Numbered from the stretch's first letter, positions 17,374 to 27,300 are shown. The stretch: 64,000 bases of DNA from Roseburia lenta (GCF_014287435.1 NZ_JACOPG010000002.1:558001-622000); one strand, 5' to 3'. Notes: generated from the letters alone by a model not told the origin. Numbers and translations: made by a program.

Positions 17374-20300
17374 CTATATGCCTCGGAAAGAGAATGTCAA
17401 TATTAATTTTTTGCTGTTGTCGATCAGATATTCCGGATGCGTCAATGCGCCCCAGGTATCGTCTCCCGCAATACCCATCTGCTCCAAGCCGACACGGATA
17501 AAGGTGTAATGTACCAGTGGAAGTTCTGTCGCATGCAGGGCATTGTCCAACTCATGCGGCGAGTACGGCAGGGCTGAAAAATGTAACTTATCGCCCCGGA
17601 ATAAAAGTCCTCTGCCTTTTTCGTCTGTCACCTTTGCATAGCGGACACCGACTTTGTTGCCACATTCCTGCGGAACCAGATATTTTGCCATATTGTCAGC
17701 CACTTTATTGCTATAAAGTCCCAATTTTGCATGGCACTTGTCGACATAGGTCTCTTCCGGTCCCAAGCCGTACCATGTCAGATTGTCATAATCTGCATCC
17801 ATGGTAAAGAGCATGCTGTACTCCGGCAACTCGCCAACTTCAGCGGATGGATCCATAGTCATTGCAACCTTGACCTCGCCGTCACCATAGACACTGTATG
17901 CCACCTGACAATCCATCTGTGGTTTGACCGGCAAATGGTAGGTATAGGTGATGGTCACATGATTCTCTGCCTCATCGATCGTGCAGTCGGTTGCTGCACG
18001 TCCGTGTTCATATTTAAAGGAAGAATACATACTTGCAATCTTCCACTGTCCTGCCCGAAATGGCAGGAGATTTGCTACATCATTATCAGTCAGGGCACGC
18101 CAGAAGTTTGGCTTTGGAATGGACTTGAACAACTCTACGCCACCATAACGGTAGGAAACAAGTCCTCCGTGTAAGATAGAGAATAAAACTTCAAAATCCT
18201 GTCCCTTAACACCAACATTATGCCAGCCTCTTGTCACCTGATATGGTCTGTCGGACGGTACTGCCTCCGGCATATGCCCGAGCACTTCCTGTCCGTATGC
18301 CACCTCATGTCCTCTCTTTGCCCAAGGGGTATCCTCGCGCAATACAAAGGATAAGGTCAATACATATTCGCCGTCTGTCGGAACCGAAACGTCCAATTCG
18401 ATCTTCTTCTTTCCCAATGGCTCTACATCAATGGTCATGACCTGCTGATCCACAAACTGCCCCTCTTTTTCCAGCGTCACGATCGCATCATATACATTCG
18501 TGTTGGTAAAGAGATTTTTGTTGTGGATGGTCGCGATCCGGTCATGGATCTCGATCGCCATCGGCTGATAGTTATACTTGACTTCCTGCATCTTTGGCGA
18601 TGGATCTCTGTCCTTGCCATAGCAGATGCCGTTGCCACTGAAATTGTAATCACACGGGCGCTCACCAAAGTCACCGCCGTATGCCTGAAATTCATTGCCA
18701 TAGCGGTCTTTCTTTGTCAGCGACTGGTCGATATAGTCCCAGATAAATCCCCCTTGGAAAAGAGGCTCCTCTTCCATAAGGTCTGTATATTTGTGCATCG
18801 CACCACAGGAATTGCCCATAGCGTGTGTATATTCGCAAAGAATATACGGCTTGTCACGATGCTTCTTTAAATACTCCCGAATTTCTGCTGCCGGTGTGTA
18901 CATGGAACTTACCATGTCCGTTGTCTCCGGATAACGCGGATCCCACCAGACACCTTCATAATGTACCAGTCTAGTGTCGTCCCATTTGTGGAAGGACTTG
19001 CTCATTTCTAAGATATCCTTGCCACCGAAGGACTCATTACCACAAGACCAGATCACAACAGACGGATGATTTTTGTCGCGCTCGAACATACTTCTGGCAC
19101 GATCTAAGATCAACTCCTGATATTCCGGTCTGTCGCCCGGTACAACAAAATCTCTGTCAACCAGTCCCATCTGGTGTGCATTCCATGTTCCATGCGTTTC
19201 CAGATTGGTCTCATCGATCACATACAATCCATATTCATCACAAAGACGATACAATGCGCTTTGATTTGGATAGTGGCAGGTACGGACTGCATTGATATTG
19301 TGCTGCTTCATGGTGATGATATCTTTTAAGATGATATCCTCCGTGATGGCTCTGCCACGGTCTGCACTGAATTCATGACGGTTGACACCGTAAAATGCGA
19401 TACGTTTGCCGTTGATATGCATCATACGGTTCTTCATTTCAAACTTCCGGAAGCCTACCCGTTCTTTTACCACTTCCTCTAAAGTTCCTGCCGGATCTGT
19501 GACACGGAGGGTCAGATCATACAGATAAGGATCCTCTGCACTCCAAAGAGACGGGCTCTTAACTGGCATTTCCATGTGGTTGGATCCCCTGGTAAGGTTC
19601 CCCGTCATGACCATTTCTACCTCATCATCTGACAGGCAGATCTCTGCCTTGCCATCTGCGGTAGCCTCTAAATCTAATTGTAAGACAGAATCCTTGTACT
19701 CATTGTCAAGGACAGTCTTTAACTTCATATCGCGAATATGAACTTTTGGTATCGTATAGAGATAAACATCCCTATAAATACCGGAGAATCGGAAGAAATC
19801 CTGATCCTCACACCAAGAACCTGCCGTCCACTTGTAGACCTGTACGGCTAATTTGTTGGTGCCCTTTGTAAGATACGGTGTCAGTTCAAATTCAGATGGT
19901 GTGAAAGAATCTTCACTGTATCCAACATAATGGCCGTTCAGCCACAATGCCATACCACTTTCTACACCTTGGAAAGAAATATATACCGGACCATTCTCCA
20001 TGCTCTTCGGCACTTCAAAATATTTGACATATGACCCTACTGGATTGAATTCCTCCGGAATCTCTCCCGGCAGAACTGCCTGTCTTCCATCCCATGGATA
20101 CTGGGTGTTGGCATATTGCGGTGTGTCATATCCTTCCATCTGAATATGTGCCGGCAATCGGATATCATCCCAAGTCCTGCAATCGTAGTCCTCTTTCTCA
20201 AAGCCTACGATCGCAGATGAGATGTTTTTTGCATAGGAGAATTTCCAGATACCGTTTAATGATTCCCTGAAATCAGAGCATCCTGCCAGGGCACTTTCCT

Positions 20301-20394
20301 CACTGCGATAATATGCATGATCGGAATGTGCCGGCAAACGATTTTCCATAAAGATTTCAGGATTTTTTATGATACTATATCGAAATTCTGCCAT
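17374..20394 (-). CDS. lacZ: GH2 beta-galactosidase (LacZ type)
   Basis: The 1006-residue cytosolic enzyme hydrolyses beta-galactosides. In order it has the GH2 sugar-binding domain (about 40-215), an Ig-like domain (220-330), the TIM barrel (335-620), a second Ig-like domain, and the C-terminal beta-galactosidase small chain (about 735-1000). The acid/base Glu sits in SCGNESFGG (about 454), and the nucleophile in ILCEYTHAMGN (about 521). The start at 20394 has AAGG eight bases upstream, better than the ATG six bases earlier. It follows the permease genes by 57 bp on the same strand. Confidence 0.94.
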   Translation of the reverse strand: MAEFRYSIIKNPEIFMENRLPAHSDHAYYRSEESALAGCSDFRESLNGIWKFSYAKNISSAIVGFEKEDYDCRTWDDIRLPAHIQMEGYDTPQYANTQYPWDGRQAVLPGEIPEEFNPVGSYVKYFEVPKSMENGPVYISFQGVESGMALWLNGHYVGYSEDSFTPSEFELTPYLTKGTNKLAVQVYKWTAGSWCEDQDFFRFSGIYRDVYLYTIPKVHIRDMKLKTVLDNEYKDSVLQLDLEATADGKAEICLSDDEVEMVMTGNLTRGSNHMEMPVKSPSLWSAEDPYLYDLTLRVTDPAGTLEEVVKERVGFRKFEMKNRMMHINGKRIAFYGVNRHEFSADRGRAITEDIILKDIITMKQHNINAVRTCHYPNQSALYRLCDEYGLYVIDETNLETHGTWNAHQMGLVDRDFVVPGDRPEYQELILDRARSMFERDKNHPSVVIWSCGNESFGGKDILEMSKSFHKWDDTRLVHYEGVWWDPRYPETTDMVSSMYTPAAEIREYLKKHRDKPYILCEYTHAMGNSCGAMHKYTDLMEEEPLFQGGFIWDYIDQSLTKKDRYGNEFQAYGGDFGERPCDYNFSGNGICYGKDRDPSPKMQEVKYNYQPMAIEIHDRIATIHNKNLFTNTNVYDAIVTLEKEGQFVDQQVMTIDVEPLGKKKIELDVSVPTDGEYVLTLSFVLREDTPWAKRGHEVAYGQEVLGHMPEAVPSDRPYQVTRGWHNVGVKGQDFEVLFSILHGGLVSYRYGGVELFKSIPKPNFWRALTDNDVANLLPFRAGQWKIASMYSSFKYEHGRAATDCTIDEAENHVTITYTYHLPVKPQMDCQVAYSVYGDGEVKVAMTMDPSAEVGELPEYSMLFTMDADYDNLTWYGLGPEETYVDKCHAKLGLYSNKVADNMAKYLVPQECGNKVGVRYAKVTDEKGRGLLFRGDKLHFSALPYSPHELDNALHATELPLVHYTFIRVGLEQMGIAGDDTWGALTHPEYLIDNSKKLILTFSFRGI

Positions 20395-20451
20395 ATTCAT
20401 TACCTTCACTTAACTTTAATCAAACATCATAGCAAGTATGACTTGCCAAAC

Positions 20452-21282
20452 TTATTTTACAGAACCTGTGATACCTTCTGCGAACTGCTTCTGCAATACG
20501 AAGAAGATGATCATGGTTGGGATGGAGCAGAACAATACTCCCATCATAAGCATTCCATAATCTACTGTGTATCCACTTGCCAGGTTGGCGATCAACATTG
20601 GCATGGTCTGTGCTCTGGTATCAGCCATAACAACCTTTGGCCAAAGATAAGCGTTCCATGCGTTCATGAAGGTGATAACCGCTGCTGCTGCATAGGTTGA
20701 CTTCATGACCGGCATATACATGCGGAAGTAGATCTGAAACTCTGACAATCCGTCCAGTCGCGCTGCCTCCATGATATCAATCGGGAAGTTACGTGAGTTC
20801 TGGCGGAACATCATAATCAAAAACGGTGTGGAAATACTTGGTAAGATAAATGCCCATACCGTATTCAAAAGTCCTGCAGATGAGATCATCTTAAAGAGTG
20901 GGATCATGGTTGCCACCTGTGGGATCATCATTGCAAGAAGCAGGATAGAAAATACTTTATCCTTACCTTTGTCGTGGTACAATTCAAAACCAAATCCTGC
21001 CAAAGAGCAGATAAAAAGTGCTACGACTGTCTGTACGATCGCATAAAGGAAAGAGTTTCCAAGTGCTCCCCACAGATCTGTCTGGGATGTCAGATTTTGG
21101 AAGTTCTCTAAGGCATAAGAGCCAAAAGTGATCTTACCTCTTGCAACATCGACAGAACGGTTGGTTGCTGCTGCGATCATCCAGTATAACGGGAATACCG
21201 AAATAAAGGATACGATAATCAGAAAAATATAAGTTGGTATCAATCTACGCTGGATAGCGGAAGAGTTCTTTTTATTAGTCAC
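20452..21282 (-). CDS. Sugar ABC transporter permease (MalG type)
   Basis: This is the second membrane subunit of the sugar importer. The 276-residue protein has six predicted helices and the cytoplasmic EAA loop (EAARLDGLSEFQIYFRMYMP) that docks the ATPase. A GTG at 21282 has AGGTGA five bases upstream, and the frame overlaps the first permease by eight bases, which indicates translational coupling. The order binding protein-permease-permease-lacZ points to beta-galactosides as substrate. No ATPase gene is adjacent. Confidence 0.9.
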   Translation of the reverse strand: MTNKKNSSAIQRRLIPTYIFLIIVSFISVFPLYWMIAAATNRSVDVARGKITFGSYALENFQNLTSQTDLWGALGNSFLYAIVQTVVALFICSLAGFGFELYHDKGKDKVFSILLLAMMIPQVATMIPLFKMISSAGLLNTVWAFILPSISTPFLIMMFRQNSRNFPIDIMEAARLDGLSEFQIYFRMYMPVMKSTYAAAAVITFMNAWNAYLWPKVVMADTRAQTMPMLIANLASGYTVDYGMLMMGVLFCSIPTMIIFFVLQKQFAEGITGSVK

Positions 21283-22177
21283 GATTATCACCTACTTTCA
21301 TACTGATTGCAGATAGGATAGCAACCAAAATAAAGATGAAGAAGGACATTGCTGATGCATATCCAAACTTACCAACACCCTGACCAAATGCATTGTTGTA
21401 AATGTAATGTGACATGGTCATGGTTGAATATGCAGGTCCACCCTGTGTCAAGTTTACAGATTCATCAAACAACTGTAAGGTACCATTGATTGACATGATA
21501 ACGGTCATAACGATGGTCGGCATCAAAAGCGGAACTGTGATCTTCCAGAAAGTCTTCCATCCGTTGGCACCGTCAATCTTGGCTGCCTCGTATACGGAAT
21601 ATTCGATATTCTGAAGTCCTGCCAGATAGAATACCATGTTGTAACCCGTCCATCTCCAGATCAGTGCGATAATGATGATGGCTCTTGCACTTCCGGTATT
21701 TCCAAGGAAGTTGTAGTTGGTCTCAAGGATACCAAGATTGACAAAGATCGTGTTGATCAGTCCATCTAATGCAAAGAGTGATTTGAAGATCAATGCATAA
21801 GATACGAGTGATGTCGCACATGGTAAGAATACCATGGTACGGAAAAGTCCACGACATTTGAGGTCTCGGTTGTTCAGTAACTGTGCCAAAAGAATTGCCA
21901 GAACTAACATGACCGGCACTTCGATCGCCAGATAAAGGAATGTATTACCTACAGAACGAAGGAATGTCCTGTCGGCAAACATACGTGTGTAGTTGTAAAA
22001 TATAGGATCCGCCATCTTTTGGTTGACACCGGTTCCTGTTGTAAATGATGTAATGAAAGCCTGAACCATCGGCCAAAAACTAAAGACTGCGATCATGATC
22101 GCTGCAGGCGCCAAGAAGAACCAGCCTGCTCTTTGTTGTTTACCCTGTATGTTCAAACTCTTATGCTGCTTGCTCAA
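21275..22177 (-). CDS. Sugar ABC transporter permease (MalF type)
   Basis: The 300-residue membrane protein has about six helices starting near residue 18 and the EAA loop EAAKIDGANGWKTFWKITVP. It forms the importer channel with the MalG-type partner. It lies 96 bp after the binding-protein gene, separated from it by a hairpin that probably lowers permease expression relative to the binding protein. Confidence 0.9.
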   Translation of the reverse strand: MSKQHKSLNIQGKQQRAGWFFLAPAAIMIAVFSFWPMVQAFITSFTTGTGVNQKMADPIFYNYTRMFADRTFLRSVGNTFLYLAIEVPVMLVLAILLAQLLNNRDLKCRGLFRTMVFLPCATSLVSYALIFKSLFALDGLINTIFVNLGILETNYNFLGNTGSARAIIIIALIWRWTGYNMVFYLAGLQNIEYSVYEAAKIDGANGWKTFWKITVPLLMPTIVMTVIMSINGTLQLFDESVNLTQGGPAYSTMTMSHYIYNNAFGQGVGKFGYASAMSFFIFILVAILSAISMKVGDNRD

Positions 22178-22219
22178 GTTAAGCCCCCCTTTTCGATTTC
22201 ATTGAGGTTTCTTTATGGA

Positions 22220-22256
22220 AAACGGGGAGTCGGAAGATCCGATTCCCCGCTTTTTT
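22220..22256 (-). terminator. Attenuating hairpin between binding protein and permeases
   Basis: GGGGAGTCGGA and TCCGATTCCCC form an 11-bp stem with one mismatch, flanked by T-runs on both strands (TTTTTT on plus, GTTTTCC on minus). Its position after the solute-binding gene is typical of partial terminators or mRNA-stabilising hairpins in sugar ABC operons. Confidence 0.6.
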
Positions 22257-22273
22257 AAATATAATGTATGGAA

Positions 22274-23626
22274 TTACTCTTCCATTGCAAAGTCGATATC
22301 ATCCTGTGTCTGCTGAATTGCATCCTTAATAGATGTTCCATTGTGGATGTTTGTGATTGCTGCTGACAACTTCTCACGAAGTGTGTAGTGGTAATCACTC
22401 TGCTCAACAGTCTTAACGTTTGCTCCCATTTCTACGATCTTAGCGTAGATTGGCTGATCGTTGAAGTAAGCAACGCCTTCCTGGTAAACATCAGACTTAC
22501 CAGCTGAGATACATGTTGTGATAACACCACCGTTACGAAGTGCATTGTCGTATGTATCGATTGCGCCTTCACCACCACCAAAGGTGTATGCTAAGAAGTC
22601 TTTTGCAAGATCAACCTTGTCACCCTTGCAGTTTGCTGTGATGTAAAGTGAAGAACCACCGTTAGAAGCATATCCTTCTTCGCCGCTCAGTGTAGGCATA
22701 GAAGTGATCTCCCACTTACCAGAGTTCTCATCAACCTTCTCAATGGTAGGAATGATCCAGTTACCATTCATAACACCTGCAACCTTATCCTTCTGGATAT
22801 CGTTGGTGTAACCATCCCAGTCGTTCTCAAGAAGTAATACGTTCTTTTCCTGCATTCTCTCGATCACGTCTAAGATCTTCTCTAATGTCTCATTGCCAAC
22901 TAAGTTAGCCTTGCCATCCTTGAACTGTGAAACGCCTTCTGCCTGAAGCATCATGTAAGGAAGGTCATTTCCACTACCGTCCATTGAAAGAAGATACTTG
23001 CCTGTCTTGTTGTAAACCTGCTCACCGATCTCGATGAATTTGTCCCATGTGATTCCGGTAACATCATCTAATGTGTAGCCACATTCCTGTAAAAGATCAA
23101 CTCTGTATGCAAATACGACTGTACCGTTATCTACAGGAACACCATAGTGCTTGCCATCGATGGTAGAGAATGATAATTTCTCTGATCCGAAATCGCTCCA
23201 ATCGATGTCTGCGTCATCTACATCCTGCCATGCATCCGGGTAGTTTGCCTGATACTGCTGAATGTAATGATCCTGGAATAATACGATATCCGGTAAGTTG
23301 CTGTAGTCTCCAGCCTCTGCTGCTGTTGTGACTGCATTCTCAATATCCTTTGACTGAGACTGCTCGATGATCTCGATCTTGGCATCCGGATTCTTTTCCT
23401 TGTATGCCTCTGCTGCTGCCTCGATTGCCGGGATGTTGAAACTTGCATCCCATGCTGCAACGGTCAATGTGTTCTCATCATCTGAGGTGTACATTGCTGC
23501 TGCACTGCTGTCATCTGAACTTGAGTCATCTGACGTTGCATCACTGCTTCCCTTACTTCCACATCCTACGAATGTAGACATTGCCAGTACCCCAACCAGC
23601 AATAAAGAAACGACTTTCTTCTTCAT
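22274..23626 (-). CDS. Sugar ABC transporter solute-binding lipoprotein
   Basis: The 450-residue protein captures the sugar outside the membrane. MKKKVVSLLLVGVLAMSTFVGC is a classic lipoprotein signal with the lipidated Cys at 22, followed by a Ser/Asp linker and a bilobal family-1 binding fold (LTVAAWDASF, then DIVLFQDHY). The start at 23626 follows AAAGGAGG. It is the first gene of the operon with the permeases, lacZ, GH42 and galK, so its ligand is probably a galacto-oligosaccharide; that is inferred from context. Confidence 0.92.
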   Translation of the reverse strand: MKKKVVSLLLVGVLAMSTFVGCGSKGSSDATSDDSSSDDSSAAAMYTSDDENTLTVAAWDASFNIPAIEAAAEAYKEKNPDAKIEIIEQSQSKDIENAVTTAAEAGDYSNLPDIVLFQDHYIQQYQANYPDAWQDVDDADIDWSDFGSEKLSFSTIDGKHYGVPVDNGTVVFAYRVDLLQECGYTLDDVTGITWDKFIEIGEQVYNKTGKYLLSMDGSGNDLPYMMLQAEGVSQFKDGKANLVGNETLEKILDVIERMQEKNVLLLENDWDGYTNDIQKDKVAGVMNGNWIIPTIEKVDENSGKWEITSMPTLSGEEGYASNGGSSLYITANCKGDKVDLAKDFLAYTFGGGEGAIDTYDNALRNGGVITTCISAGKSDVYQEGVAYFNDQPIYAKIVEMGANVKTVEQSDYHYTLREKLSAAITNIHNGTSIKDAIQQTQDDIDFAMEE

Positions 23627-23710
23627 TAAAAATCCTCCTTTAAACATCGCTTATTTGGAAATCCGTGTGAGTGAATGTCTTTGAGATTTCCTTTGCTTGA
23701 ATATAAATCT

Positions 23711-23716
23711 ATTATA
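23711..23716 (-). promoter_or_regulatory. -10 box of the galactoside operon
   Basis: A perfect TATAAT on the minus strand lies 85 bp before the binding-protein start. No good -35 box is found 16-18 bp upstream, which is what an activator-dependent promoter would look like. The AraC-type gene next door is a candidate activator. Confidence 0.45.
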
Positions 23717-23864
23717 CCTAGCCATTTGATTATTTGTGATTAAAAACGCGCCTCTTTTTTGCAAAATCAACCATTCAGAAACGATTTTCACATTTCTCGT
23801 TTCCCTCTTTGAACAATTTGCAGGAACTTTACTCCCAAATTTTGAACATATTGCACAAAATAAG

Positions 23865-23893
23865 AAAAAGCCGGGAAGTCATGCTTCCCAGCC
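23865..23893 (-). terminator. Terminator overlapping the end of the AraC gene
   Basis: On the minus strand GGGAAG and CTTCCC, with flanking GC pairs, form a stem around CATGA, followed by TTTTT. The stem begins inside the last codons of the AraC-type gene. Confidence 0.75.
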
Positions 23894-24814
23894 CTTTAAT
23901 GCACTGATCTGATAATTTTTCAGAATACCCTCTTGATAATTTTCTTTATGCTTCCATTGGTTTGGACTATAGCCCGTCAAACGCTTAAAGTTGCGGTTGA
24001 AGGTCGACTGGGTCTGGTAGCCCACGCGAAAACTAACTTCCTCCATGGAAATGTCCTGCCTTGCCATCAGCCCGCACGCCTTATCTACGCGCACCAGATT
24101 CACATAATCCAACGGCTTCATATGCATGGCATCCTCAAAGACACGGCGGAAATGGCTCTCGCTCAGTCCACTCGCCTCGGCAATATCCTCCACACGCACC
24201 TGCTCCATGTAATGCGTATTTACATATTCTAAGGCATCGCGGATGTATTCGTTGACACGATGCGTATGCATGGAACGGTCGCGCTCCTCTGCAAGCCGCA
24301 TCATTTCGACCACGAGGGCATAGAGATAACCGCGCACGCTCTCCTCATAATAGATGGTCTTATCCCGGTATTCCCGGATGATATTTAGGATCAGGCGTGC
24401 CATGATGCCGTGATTTTGCTCGCTTTTCATCGTACCCCGCCGGTTAATGACACTAAGCACACGGTCTTCTAACAAGGCATCCAGATGCATTTCCGTCCTT
24501 ACAAAGCGGTCAATATCCACAAAAAGATACTCCCACTTACAGATATGCCCCGGTGAACTGTTGGTCGTATGGGGGATATTGGCAGGAATGATAGTAAACT
24601 GCTTGCCCGAATAATGATAGGTCCTGTCCTCAATGATCAGTTCCCCGTCCCCATGATAGCAATAGCCGATCTCCATATAATTATGAAAATGAAGCATATC
24701 CCGAATGCCTACGCCGTACTCCTGCTCCCAGCCTTTTCCGAGCAGGGGAAGTACATAGGTGTCTGCCGGGATCTCATAGTAGCGGTACTCCATCCGCTTT
24801 TTCTTCTTTGCCAT
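23879..24814 (-). CDS. AraC-family regulator next to the galactoside operon
   Basis: The 311-residue regulator has an N-terminal cupin sugar-sensing domain (HFHNYMEIGYCYHGDGEL, then FTIIPANIPHTTNS) and a C-terminal double helix-turn-helix (about 195-295: VEDIAEASGLSESHFRRVF, then VGYQTQSTFNRNFKRLTGYSP). It is directly upstream of the binding-protein operon in the same orientation, and that operon's promoter lacks a -35 box. I infer that it activates the operon in response to a galactoside. Confidence 0.87.
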   Translation of the reverse strand: MAKKKKRMEYRYYEIPADTYVLPLLGKGWEQEYGVGIRDMLHFHNYMEIGYCYHGDGELIIEDRTYHYSGKQFTIIPANIPHTTNSSPGHICKWEYLFVDIDRFVRTEMHLDALLEDRVLSVINRRGTMKSEQNHGIMARLILNIIREYRDKTIYYEESVRGYLYALVVEMMRLAEERDRSMHTHRVNEYIRDALEYVNTHYMEQVRVEDIAEASGLSESHFRRVFEDAMHMKPLDYVNLVRVDKACGLMARQDISMEEVSFRVGYQTQSTFNRNFKRLTGYSPNQWKHKENYQEGILKNYQISALKGWEA

Positions 24815-24824
24815 GTCCGTCCCT

Positions 24825-25880
24825 CTATTTCAATTTGGAATATTTCTTCACATAGGTGTTGCGCTGTAAGGCTGCATCCAAAAGTCCCAGATGCGCGTAC
24901 TCTCCCTGTCTGCGCCCATAGGCATATGCCAGACAATTTTTCTCCAAGACCATAGCGACCGCTTCTGCTTCTTCCGGATCCGATGCCAGACAGAGCGCGC
25001 CGATCCCCCGGATAAAGACACAGGTCTTCTTTTGCAACTGGCTTTCTGCCTTTGTAAGGAATGTCCCATCCGCAGGAGCCAGACATAAGAAACGCACGCC
25101 TGCGATCTGCGCCATGTCATCGATCATAGGATAGATCTTTGTCTCGGTTCCCGCTATGTCCTCTACCACTTTTGAAGTATCTAAGAGCAGGCTTTTCTTT
25201 CCGGTCTTATCCACCAAAGCCTGTAAGTCGTCAAGACTTATCCCCAGACTTTGTGCGATGGTCCCTGGATCTGTCATGCGTATTTCGTCCACGATCAACT
25301 GGTCTTTCCTGCAAATAATGTCCTTGCAGATATCTTCCAAGGTCTCGCTGACAGCGAAAGCATGGTCATAGTCCCTTCCCAGACAAAGCACCCCATGATA
25401 ACGCATAAAAAAGGCATTGCTTGCGGTATTTTTCTGAATGGCATCCGAAACATTGCGCATCAAATGCCTGGTGGATGAGATCGCATATTTTGCACTGATG
25501 ACATCCGCCCCCAGGATCTTTTCTTCCTCCGCAGTCCTTGCCGACAGGCTCTTTCCCGTCGTACCGACCGCAGTCGCATATAACTGGTGGGTATGGATGA
25601 CAAAATTCACATCCGGTCGGTATTTGTATGCCTCACCGTGGACACCCTTTTCACTGGACGGCTTAATCTCCCCCTCATACGAACAGTCACTGATCTTGCA
25701 GACCACAAGTTTGTCCGGTGTCAGGCGGTCATAGCCCATGCCGCTTGGCGTGACCAGAAATTCTGTATCCGAAAGCCGGGCACTGATATTGCCCCAGGTA
25801 CGGGCAATCAGCCCCTTTTCCACTAAGGCATAGCCGGCTTTTATGATAAGTTCTGCCGCTTCTTCTCTGCTATATGCCAT
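24825..25880 (-). CDS. Class II aldolase/adducin-family protein with degenerate second domain
   Basis: Residues 1-205 form a class II aldolase (fuculose-/ribulose-phosphate aldolase or epimerase type). GNISARL, SSEKGVHGEAY with the catalytic Glu, HTHQ and RYHGVLCLG supply the zinc histidines. Residues 210-351 look like a shortened second copy, because FIRGIGALCLASDPEEAEAV mirrors YHGVLCLGRDYDHAFAV but lacks the zinc histidine. Typical family members are 210-230 residues. It lies ten bp upstream of the AraC gene on the same strand. The substrate is unknown; a deoxy-sugar phosphate would fit the rhamnosidase locus nearby. Confidence 0.75.
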   Translation of the reverse strand: MAYSREEAAELIIKAGYALVEKGLIARTWGNISARLSDTEFLVTPSGMGYDRLTPDKLVVCKISDCSYEGEIKPSSEKGVHGEAYKYRPDVNFVIHTHQLYATAVGTTGKSLSARTAEEEKILGADVISAKYAISSTRHLMRNVSDAIQKNTASNAFFMRYHGVLCLGRDYDHAFAVSETLEDICKDIICRKDQLIVDEIRMTDPGTIAQSLGISLDDLQALVDKTGKKSLLLDTSKVVEDIAGTETKIYPMIDDMAQIAGVRFLCLAPADGTFLTKAESQLQKKTCVFIRGIGALCLASDPEEAEAVAMVLEKNCLAYAYGRRQGEYAHLGLLDAALQRNTYVKKYSKLK

Positions 25881-25895
25881 ACGCTCCCCCTTGTC

Positions 25896-25920
25896 AAAAC
25901 GTTTTCTGTTTCAAAGTATA
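25896..25920 (-). promoter_or_regulatory. Candidate promoter and cre-like palindrome of the aldolase gene
   Basis: TATACT (minus strand, 25920-25915) resembles a -10 box. Just downstream lies the palindrome AAAACGTTTT (25897-25906), which matches the CcpA cre core (AANCGNTT) with weaker outer positions. This would place repression over the transcription start. Confidence 0.4.
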
Positions 25921-25940
25921 ACAGGTTTTCCGCAAACTGG

Positions 25941-27161
25941 CTACTCTATGCGCGCCCGATATGCGCTGGGCGAACATCCCATAGTCTTATGAAAGCAGTC
26001 CGAAAAATGACTTGCCGAACAAAAGGACAGATCCTCCGCGATCCGGGCAACTTCTAAGTCTGTCGTACGCAATAACATTGCGGCATATTCTATCTTTTTC
26101 CGCCGTATGTATGCCGGCAGGTGTTCCCCTGTCTCCCGGTAAAACTGACGTGACAGATAATAGACAGAATAGCCACTGGTCTGGGCTATGGTCGTCACAT
26201 TGATCTTTTCTTTGATATGCAGATCAATATAATCCATACACGCCTGCGTCTTTTCCGAATATTTTCCTGCCTCCTCCTTGATCGCATGCACGCGCCGCAG
26301 ATAGTCCTCGTAGATCCTTCCCATCAGACGCATGAGTTCCACCCCGGATAGGTCTTTTTCGATCTGTCCCATATAAGAGTCTGCCAGGGCATCGGCAATC
26401 TCCGGGCTCATGCCGCCTGAGACAGCAGCATCAGCACATTTTGCTGTAAAAATCAAAGCCGCATCTTTTAAGGTGCGACCGGGTTTCGTGATCGCCGCCG
26501 CATTTGTCGGAAGCATGGCATAGTTCATACCTTGTTTCATCTTTTTATCCTGCAAGACAGACAAATCTCCCATCGCAAGCCGTCCCAGCATCTCTGCAAG
26601 AAAGATACGACTCTCCCGATAAAGTCTAGGTCTTGTCTCCTTATTTTCATCCACCGGATCTTTGACATGAAAATTGACATCTTCATAGGACAGATGACGA
26701 TGATTTACCACAAAATCCAGCATGAGGGCGTACTGGGTGAAATATTTCTGAAAGATGACCGGAAGTTCTTTTAGGCTGCGGATCAAAAGATGCCTGCTGT
26801 GGAAAGCCATCCCCTGCCCTTCATACTCCCGCAAAAAGTCCTCCAGTTGTTCCTCATCGACCGGCGAAAAAAAGACCGGTCCGAGCAGGTGCATCTGCTC
26901 TAAGTTACCATTTTTCTTTTCGATAACAACAAACCATTCCAAGCCCATATACATACCGAGGGCATAGGGTGTATCTGCATCCTTGCTATAAATCTCTACC
27001 TTTTGCGGAAAATCACTTTGTATAAAAAGAGAATGGATCCCTTGCCGGATATTCCGGGGCGCGTTGGTCTCAAGTATATTTCCGTTCACGTCACATTGCC
27101 AATAATATAAATGCTCCACCGCACAAAGAAGTTCCTGAAAATCTTTTGTTGTCATTGCCAT
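25941..27161 (-). CDS. AraC-family regulator divergent from the GH43 gene
   Basis: The 406-residue protein ends with an AraC double helix-turn-helix (about 305-400: VTTIAQTSGYSVYYLSRQFYRETGEHLP, shown here in two parts as VTTIAQTSGYSVYYLSRQFY and RETGEHLP; then FCSASHFSDCFHKTMGCSP). The N-terminal 290 residues lack a cupin and look like the long sensory regions seen in clostridial AraC regulators. The start at 27161 follows AGAGGAG. It is divergent from the GH43 gene and probably regulates it or the nearby rhamnosidase operon. Confidence 0.83.
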   Translation of the reverse strand: MAMTTKDFQELLCAVEHLYYWQCDVNGNILETNAPRNIRQGIHSLFIQSDFPQKVEIYSKDADTPYALGMYMGLEWFVVIEKKNGNLEQMHLLGPVFFSPVDEEQLEDFLREYEGQGMAFHSRHLLIRSLKELPVIFQKYFTQYALMLDFVVNHRHLSYEDVNFHVKDPVDENKETRPRLYRESRIFLAEMLGRLAMGDLSVLQDKKMKQGMNYAMLPTNAAAITKPGRTLKDAALIFTAKCADAAVSGGMSPEIADALADSYMGQIEKDLSGVELMRLMGRIYEDYLRRVHAIKEEAGKYSEKTQACMDYIDLHIKEKINVTTIAQTSGYSVYYLSRQFYRETGEHLPAYIRRKKIEYAAMLLRTTDLEVARIAEDLSFCSASHFSDCFHKTMGCSPSAYRARIE

Positions 27162-27300
27162 GCCGGCTCCTCTCTTTCCTTTCACAGAATATGATATATT
27201 TTACCAAAATATGATAGCAAACGCAAAAATACGAATGTACGACTATGTATTTTGCATCTATGATAAGGGTAAGAATGATAAGAAAGTGGGGTGTTTACAC

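Noticed and set aside
20432..20446. GCAAGT-ATG-ACTTGC hairpin between permease and lacZ
   Set aside because: The stem is only six bp with a three-base loop and no T-run, too weak to call a terminator.
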